Shown here: in pieces, positions 57,201-64,000 of the stretch
Layout of the letters: each line of letters opens with the position of its first letter
Numbering within the stretch: position 1 is the stretch's first letter
Source of the DNA: Patiria pectinifera
Taxonomy: Eukaryota; Echinodermata; Asteroidea; Valvatida; Asterinidae
Assembly (NCBI GenBank): GCA_029964075.1
Contig: CM057141.1
Location: 11,098,001-11,162,000, forward strand
DNA length: 64,000 bases
Reading direction: 5' to 3'
The notes under the pieces: model-generated
Seen by the model: the letters and a program-made list of their open reading frames with translations, nothing else
Databases searched by the model: none
Told to the model about the DNA's origin: nothing
Position numbers and translations under genes: made by a program

Positions 57201-60200
57201 ACACTCAGTGACAATGCAGGACACATTCGATGACACCACAGCCACCCTCAATGACAAAAGTTTGACTTTGCAAGTGCACACCATGTATCTGTTCAAATGT
57301 GTGGATCAACAACATGCACAATACACATGTACAGACTTGGATGGTGACTAAATAGTGACCATACAAGTTTGCGTTCTGTGCCTTCTGTTGAAAAATAAGA
57401 CTGAATCATAGTGTTTGAAGCATTAATATGTTTTGCTCAATAAACGCAATTAAACTAATGAGAACCGGAATCAAATTCAGCAACCGATCTTGTGTTGCTT
57501 GTTCATGGAACATGCACCACAAGTGATAACTTGCGTTTCTAATAGTCAACCGCTTTCACCAATCACACGGTTAACTAGTCCCCTCCCCCCACCCCCTCTA
57601 GCCCTGATCACAGAAGCGACGTACATCCAACCTCCCAACAAAGGACTATACCCCCAGCCGCCGAACTCCTAGTGCAAGGGGGGACTATAAAACCACAGTA
57701 CATGAACTATTTAGCGCCTTGCGATAATTGAATAACTCAGCGGCCGCCGTGCACTGCAGGATACAAGCATTTAGCTCCCTGCTCCTGCAGGATCCCTCCC
57801 CTGTGAACAATTTCCTTCCTGTCTGCCTGGCTTGCTACACTAGCTGCGGCCCCAGGGAGCAGGCTGCCTTGTGTGTGTCTCCCCTTCTCTCTGACAGACA
57901 TGATGGGATGGGGGGGATGGGGAAGGTTTGATTCTCCGCTGCTGTGCTTCCCCTGCAAGCTCACCGCTTGCTTGGTAAACAGCTTAAAAATTGGGGGGGG
58001 GGGTTGACTCCCTGGCTTCAAACATAACAAAAAGAGCAAATCTGTTCCATTATATTTTCATCCGAGCAGATTTCCGAAAGAGAAATCTCCCAATACTGGC
58101 TCATGCCTACTGATTTTTGAAAGTTACCTACGCACTACGCATGGGAACAGAACTAGAGTAGCCTATATAAATGGACCCAAATATTGACATCAAACAATTT
58201 ATGGCATTTTGAGTGATTGTGTTATTCAGTTCAGACCACACTTGCAGTTTAGACCACACACCTCACCAAATAACTTGTCACTGCAACTGATAATTTCACT
58301 GAAAACCATAAGTTTTTGACTTCACACCCAAAACAAGAAAAGGATGCCTTTGCAAAGATGTAAAACCGGCTCACAGTTTGCACCCTTCCACTTTGCCAGG
58401 AGGTACCCGGGGCGCAAAAAGTGCAACAAGTTTTATTTTTGTCCACTTGTACTTTTCTTTTTTGATTAGTCACTAGTCAGTCGGTCAAACACCTCCTAAA
58501 ATTAACAAAAGACAACCCCATCTTTTAACGGGACCTCATCAGGCCCTCTTGCGATGATGGCCAAGGATGATGTAAAATGTGTTTTTCCATCGGCCGCAAA
58601 AAAACAGAAAAATCAGCCCCCGGGCCCTGACCGGTGTGGCAGACGTGAGTGGGGGTGAATAAAGTAGGGGGGGGGAGGGAGATCGCAGGGTGTCGTGCAG
58701 CCAGCTTGGGTCGGTATACTTGGTCTAGGTAGTAGTTTATGCAGCGGACAATACAATCTGTGTATTACTGATATTCCTGGTGGCTTGGGGCTATTTGCTG
58801 AAGTAAAGCTCCCAACAAGTGGCTTTTCACAGCCGCTGAATACCCAGTCTGGTTACTGGATATGCCTTCCAGTTACTGCACCCCATTACATTTTTCCCCC
58901 TCTATCAAACGTTCCACCAACAAAACCATTTTTTCCCCTTCTTTCAGTTTCTTTCTTTCCAACTCTCAATTTTTTTTCAAATTGAGGCATAAAAGCGGCA
59001 AAATACACCTGTTCTGGCCATTGTAGATATAAATGCCATTCAATCACAGAAGCCTTTTCTTTGTCTGGATCTCCTTAAAAAATGTTTCGCACAATTGAGC
59101 CCAGGCTATTGGTCTAAACTTGTGCGAGTAAGCGTGAAGTTTAGATACACCGGAGGCTTAAAGAACTGAATGAAGAGAGGGAAAAAGGGAAAAGAAAAAA
59201 AATGAAGCATTGAAATGACAAAATTCATTTCAGGCCCCCTCAATTACAACACACTGGCTCTTTCAAGACCACTTTTGTTACAATTTTCTTGATCAGTGGT
59301 CAGGTTGCAGGGTGCTCACAAACCTCTGTCCACCATTACAACGCAGGCCAGCTGTTCAATGGTTCATTACTCGGATAAACTTATCAATCTTTCATAAAAA
59401 AACGCGTAATGGTTTGGGGGAAAAATACAATTGAATAGATCCCTAACTTTGTTGCAAGGTCAGACGGGGCACAATTATATGCCTCCTTACACAGCCAACT
59501 TAAAAATAACCATTACTTCAGATACAGACAAATTATACCTTGCCATTCTCTGGAGTGAATGCCACCTCCGCGAAATTCTATTGATTCAAAACCCCATGAC
59601 ATTACTGCCTGCAACAGTACACACATAACCCAGATATGACCACACGGGAAAGAGAGAAAAAAAAACTACAATAACAGCATGACAAGCGTAACAGTTAACC
59701 CCGTCCCCGCTCACTCAAGTAAAACCCCAAAGAACAAGTGCAGTGTCAAACGGAGTGACATGAAATCCTCTGACAGGCTCCTGGCAGTACCGCAGTCCCT
59801 GACATTTCATGTTTCCAAACGGGTCCTGCCGACCTAAAAGCCGCCTGCCAATCAAAATCATTTCATGCATATTATCAATTACGCCACCCGTAGTGCGAAA
59901 ATCACTAACTGTATTTTTTTTTTTTTTTCAAACGTTGTTGTCACCGATGTAGCAAGGCAAGTCGGGCCTTTAAAATTGAGGGAAGAGATGTTCTCCTTGG
60001 CTGATAATTTCCGCACATCATGTGTCACAAATCATAGCCGTGCCTTGCTCTTTAAAAAGACAATATCTCAGACTATAGTTCAGGAACTTGAAATACACAA
60101 TGTACTGTACAATAGGGGGCATATCACCTAGCCACTATCTAAACGAAAACTTGTGATATTTATTATTTAGAAATGGTGGATTTACTAGGATTTTGACAAA

Positions 60201-60435
60201 AACCTTTACAAAAAGTGATTAATTCATTGGAAGGTTACAAGTTTCCACTGCAAATTTAAAACACGAAGTTCAACTGTATGTCTATTTTTAATTATTGCAA
60301 TTTTGTTTAAGTCTATTAGAAGATGAGCTCACACACTGAATGCAGTTGTATTTCACTGTCTCAACCTTTGATTCAAACTCCCCCCTCCCCCTTCAGCACA
60401 CACACCCACACACAAATTTCACCTTTGGAGAAAAA
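54298..60435. other. SALL upstream or intronic region, middle part
   Basis: No gene recognised. Includes a GA-rich tract (about 55400-55445), a four-unit short tandem repeat near 57181-57260, a NotI-type GCGGCCGC with locally higher CpG near 57739, and several G/C homopolymer runs. Complex stretches at 59030-59170 and 59820-59910 lack repeats and frames. Confidence 0.4.
57181..57260. repeat. Degenerate tandem repeat, about 20-25 bp unit
   Basis: CACTCTGTGACAATGCAGT, CACTCAGTGACAATGCAGG, CACATTCGATGACACCACAG and CACCCTCAATGACAAAAG follow one another, a decaying short tandem repeat. Confidence 0.7.
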
Positions 60436-60482
60436 CCCAACGAGACACACGTGCGGCGTTGGGTGACGTGTGTCTCGTTGGG
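60436..60482. repeat. Perfect 17-bp stem hairpin
   Basis: CCCAACGAGACACACGT (60436-60452) and its exact reverse complement (60466-60482) flank a 13-base loop. The left stem and loop junction contains CACGTG. Function unknown. Confidence 0.9.
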
Positions 60483-60782
60483 TGACCACGCCATGCGGCA
60501 CAGCGCAGCAGTTCTGGATTGGCAACATCTGTGAAAGTAATCACAGCGCTCCGATAACACGGCCCGAAGGCAGCAAATCTTGCCCGAATGGAGGAATGAT
60601 GCAAGATGGGCCTAGTACATATTACACCATGTGAGGTTGGCGGCCACAGATAATACATGTATGAGCCTCATAAAGTTTGAACCGACCCAATAGACAAGTC
60701 CCTACCTGAGTTAAAATTTGACAGAATGACTTCAGTAGGGAGGGGCAAGTATGGCAAGCACTAATTTTGGACGTCATCACTG

Positions 60783-61133
60783 AAGAGTATGCCATTTGTC
60801 ATTTATGCATTTTTTTGTTTGAAGCAACAAAAGTGCTCACAATCTAAGGAATGATGCTTCACAAAAAAACTAACCTGATGAATTTTTTGCTCAGTGAATG
60901 CTGTACATTTCGAGAAAACAATATTCTAGGATCTCTATTTCAATTCAAAAATTCAGACTTGCGCCTGAAATCAGTGTCCGGGACACATTCTCATTCAGCT
61001 AGGTTTTGCCCTTACTGCCATAGTGCCATTACTATCCCTAGTGCCATTACTATCTTTAAACCAAGTATGTTTTTCAACAATAATTTTGTCAATTACTTTT
61101 TGGATGGCTGCAAATGATATACTCTGCCTTTAA
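60783..61133. mobile_element. MITE, family with GAGTAGATCATTTG ends, copy 3 (inverted)
   Basis: On the minus strand it matches copies at 1584-2069 and 52380-52788: AAAGGCAGAGTATATCATTTG at one end, TTGGTTTAAAGATAGTAATGG and TAACCTGATGAA-type blocks inside. A GATAGTAATGGCACTA segment is duplicated within it. Confidence 0.7.
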
Positions 61134-64000
61134 CTGCTCTTAAAAATGGTAATACTGTGTTACAGGTAACATGACAGAATATTGGAATTTTATTACAGCA
61201 CACATGAATAAAACAGAAAAACCTTTGACCAACCCTAAAATTATATTTCAGTTTTATATAGGCAGGGGCCACGCAAGTGCATTTCCAATCTTTTCAGAAT
61301 TTTTTTCAAGTGCTTATGCACGCCTATTAATGTCATCTCGAGGACAATATTGTAATATTTCGGAGAACTTTGTCACTTGCGAGCGTCTCTACTCCGGCAG
61401 ACTGTCAACAGGACATGAATGCTCAGTAAATTTACACGGATTATCTCATAGACAAGTGGTCCGAGCGGGGCCTTTAAATACTGCCATAAAATACATCCCA
61501 TTTCAGGAAATTTGTAATAAATTTGGAACATCCGATGTGAACTCCTGCTTCTTTCTCATTCAGAAAGCAATTGATGAATCAAACCGTACAAAATGAAATC
61601 CCTGGATATTTTTGTTAGACAGTAACACTTTGAACATACTTAATCCATGAGAGTGCATCACTGTTCACATTCTGAAACAGTGCAACCTGTTTTGTGCTTG
61701 GTTTTTCTTGCACAAAGTTGTAGATTTCACAATTCCCCCCACAATACACATACCCCCTTCAGTTAAAAAAAAAGGGAAAAACTTGCCGTTAATGAACGGA
61801 TGACTGGCAATTTTCAGGCCGACATTAAATCAATCAGCTACCTTCTTGTTTTCTCTCCCCGCTAAAACCCAAGATGGCCCCCCGGAATTATAAACAGATG
61901 GATCATAATTTTTCAGTTCCCATAATTCACACCTTTCTCTCTCTCACTCTCTCTCTCACATCCCCCCCCCCTTATTTCGCTGCGCTGACATTAAGGCTCG
62001 CATGACTCATGGAGGAAATCTTGGGCCATCATGTGACAATATTATCACACCTATATCAGATGTCGTTTGGCTTGAACTACGCGTGAACTGGAAACAGATC
62101 AGACAAATCCTGCAAACAGGGCCCTCTCTCTATCTCTGAAGACAACATGAATTTTAGCGGCAAAGCACAGGTGACTGGCTTAGATGCCTTTGATTGAATG
62201 TAAGCGCCTTTTCCTATCCCCAGACCGTCCCCAGCTTTTCAAAAAGGTGGAAATGTTAACAGTTAATAACAGCAATGTGAGTTTACGGGAAGTGTGACCT
62301 TCAAGGTCTTTAAAGAAAAAGTCAATCTCATTTTTTTGTTGAATCAGTATGCAGTTTAATCCCAACAGAAAAAAAGTACATGTAACAAGGAAACAGGTGG
62401 AAAGTGAGCTTTTCACAGCATGCAAACATTCATGACCAGGAAATGCAAATAAAGCATGATTAACTAAACACTTCACATATTTCTATTCAAGGAGTCTGCA
62501 TGCTTATTCTCTAACTCTTTCAGCTTAATTTTTTTTTTTGGGTGGAGGTGCCGCACCTTGTTATTGGCAACAAAGGAAAAGTGAATTCAGCCCTTGGGGA
62601 GTTAAACCAACATTGCCTGAAGAAATATGACGGGGGCTGTCATCAATGCTCTTATTGATTGCTGTGTTGTTTCAGGGTGTTTGATAGGCACTTGTGGGTT
62701 TTAAAAGCTTTCTGAACAAGCACAGGTACGTAGGATACAACAACTTGTGGAATAAAGTCCTCGCCACTATTTTGGCTATTGTGTTTTGGCAAACTTGTTT
62801 CAAGGTTTTTTCGGCTTAAGAAGTACCACATATCAGGGAATTTGTTTAATTTTTAACTCCAGTTCCAGACTATGGAATTGAGTAAACGTAACCAACTTTG
62901 CATACTGCTTAGTAACTTGTTAGACAATGAAAAAGACAGGTTTGAATGTCATTTGTGGAGAATTTTCAAAATGAAAACCAGGCTACATGGAAAAACAAAA
63001 CCACTAATTACCACTCTAGTTTAACCCTAACTCCAAACTAAGTTTTACTAAGTGGAGGACCATGTCCGTCAAAATCCGTCACTCGCTCTGCTTCACATAA
63101 TGCTTCAGGACCAAATCCATTGAAATCCACCGCTGGTGCCGATGGATTTTGATGTACTTGGTATACACGTGGCTTATCTGCCAAGAACCCCCGAAGTGAG
63201 GGGATGGATTTTGATGGGAGTTGGTTACAGTTAGGATAAACAGATGAGCACAATAGCACAATTTCCAAAATGACTTTCCAACTGCACATTTTTTAAACTC
63301 AGCCGGTCCCATAAATAAATACATTTATATCAACAATTCGCTTCCTGTGATAATGTGAATGCTTCCAGTCGCCAGTTATATCCTGCATTTTAACTGCCGG
63401 TAACCACTTGTAAAACCTGAATTATGTTATAGTTATGAGGTGATGGATTTTTCGCACTTACCGGTAACCCGCCCATTTGACCCCCGACCCTTCTCGGATG
63501 CACATCCATTTTTCTGTCTGAACATTCTCTAAATGACAAGAGTTCATGTAAACCTTTTTTTTCCTATCATGTCAGTAATGTTCTTCGCAAACTTTGTTTT
63601 TCTCGTGGCTACAGTTTGATTGATTGCTGCCGAGAATGGATCCAACTTGTCAGGATGGTACTGGACTCCTCCATTCTCGCGCATGGGTAACACGATTAAT
63701 TGGACCGTACCATGTTTGCTTGGAATAAGAAAGAAAAAGGGTAGTGTTTTTCTTTCTAAAAACACACCATTGTCGGTATAATAATTTGTGGTCTTCGGAC
63801 TAGATTCAAAGATCAATCCACCATTATTGTCAGGAATGCAGACACTGGAAATAAGACATGCTATTGCAACACTAATTGTTTAAAATCTCTTCAGTTATTA
63901 AGTACATCTACAAACCCCTTTACATATACATGTACATCAGTTTGTCTAAAGTTGCTGATATCACAGATAAAGTTTTTCGTTTGGACTTTTTGAAAAAATG
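61134..64000. other. SALL upstream or intronic region, distal part
   Basis: No gene recognised. The 141-codon frame at 61171-61596 has no known domain. Blocks at 61250-61600, 61800-61920 and 61980-62100 are complex and repeat-free. A CT microsatellite lies near 61930-61960. Short ATGGATTTTGATG repeats sit at 63138-63215. Confidence 0.4.

Noticed and set aside
61171-61596. Plus-strand open frame of 141 codons
   Set aside because: No known domain, no clear start context and no splice context. It may be chance in a complex, possibly regulatory block.

Overview
The window is animal nuclear DNA: intron-rich minus-strand genes, a tRNA-derived SINE, LINE pieces, many short inverted-repeat transposons and frequent poly-G/poly-C tracts. 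The spalt (SALL) and CTCF-type proteins are bilaterian. The repeat-dense style fits a marine invertebrate deuterostome (echinoderm or hemichordate), but that is inference; no marker fixes the species.

Four protein genes are supported, all on the minus strand. From right to left: (1) a SALL/spalt-family zinc-finger gene whose main coding exon is 43921-48716, with the N-terminal exon not found in the window; (2) a CTCF-related gene with eight coding exons between 32551 and 23495, predicted at 1087 aa, carrying nine fingers that align with CTCF fingers 2-10 and a YDF motif like the cohesin-binding motif of CTCF; (3) a gene with one coding exon, 7760-6318, encoding three FLYWCH-type fingers; (4) a compact CTCF-related gene with one coding exon, 5900-4893, with six fingers that align with CTCF fingers 5-10 and the same distinctive C-terminal block as gene 2. 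Genes 2 and 4 are paralogues on one strand with the FLYWCH gene between them. Human SALL1/CTCF (16q) and SALL4/CTCFL (20q) are also chromosome-mates, so SALL-CTCF linkage may be old.

The rest is transposon-derived or unassigned. 1-4.8 kb: SINE fragment, two MITEs and a Tourist/Harbinger-like MITE. 8.6-11.35 kb: a pogo-like terminal-inverted-repeat element enclosing an array of 147/174-bp repeats with nuclear-receptor half-site clusters. 11.8-12.7 kb: a LINE fragment split by a second Tourist-like MITE. 13.5-18.4 kb: a very large nested inverted-repeat structure with three long hairpins. 18.8-19.3 kb: a GC-rich tandem repeat. Introns of the CTCF-like gene hold several MITEs, a pogo-like MITE and a SINE. 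38.5-43.9 kb lies 3' of SALL and may include its 3' UTR. 48.7-64 kb is its 5' flank or first intron, with no recognisable exon; it may hold enhancers.

Genes 2, 3 and 4 carry DNA-binding domains found in chromatin-architecture proteins (CTCF; FLYWCH occurs in insect Mod(mdg4)). Whether they act together cannot be told from sequence. All splice sites were predicted by eye from AG/GT context and reading phase.
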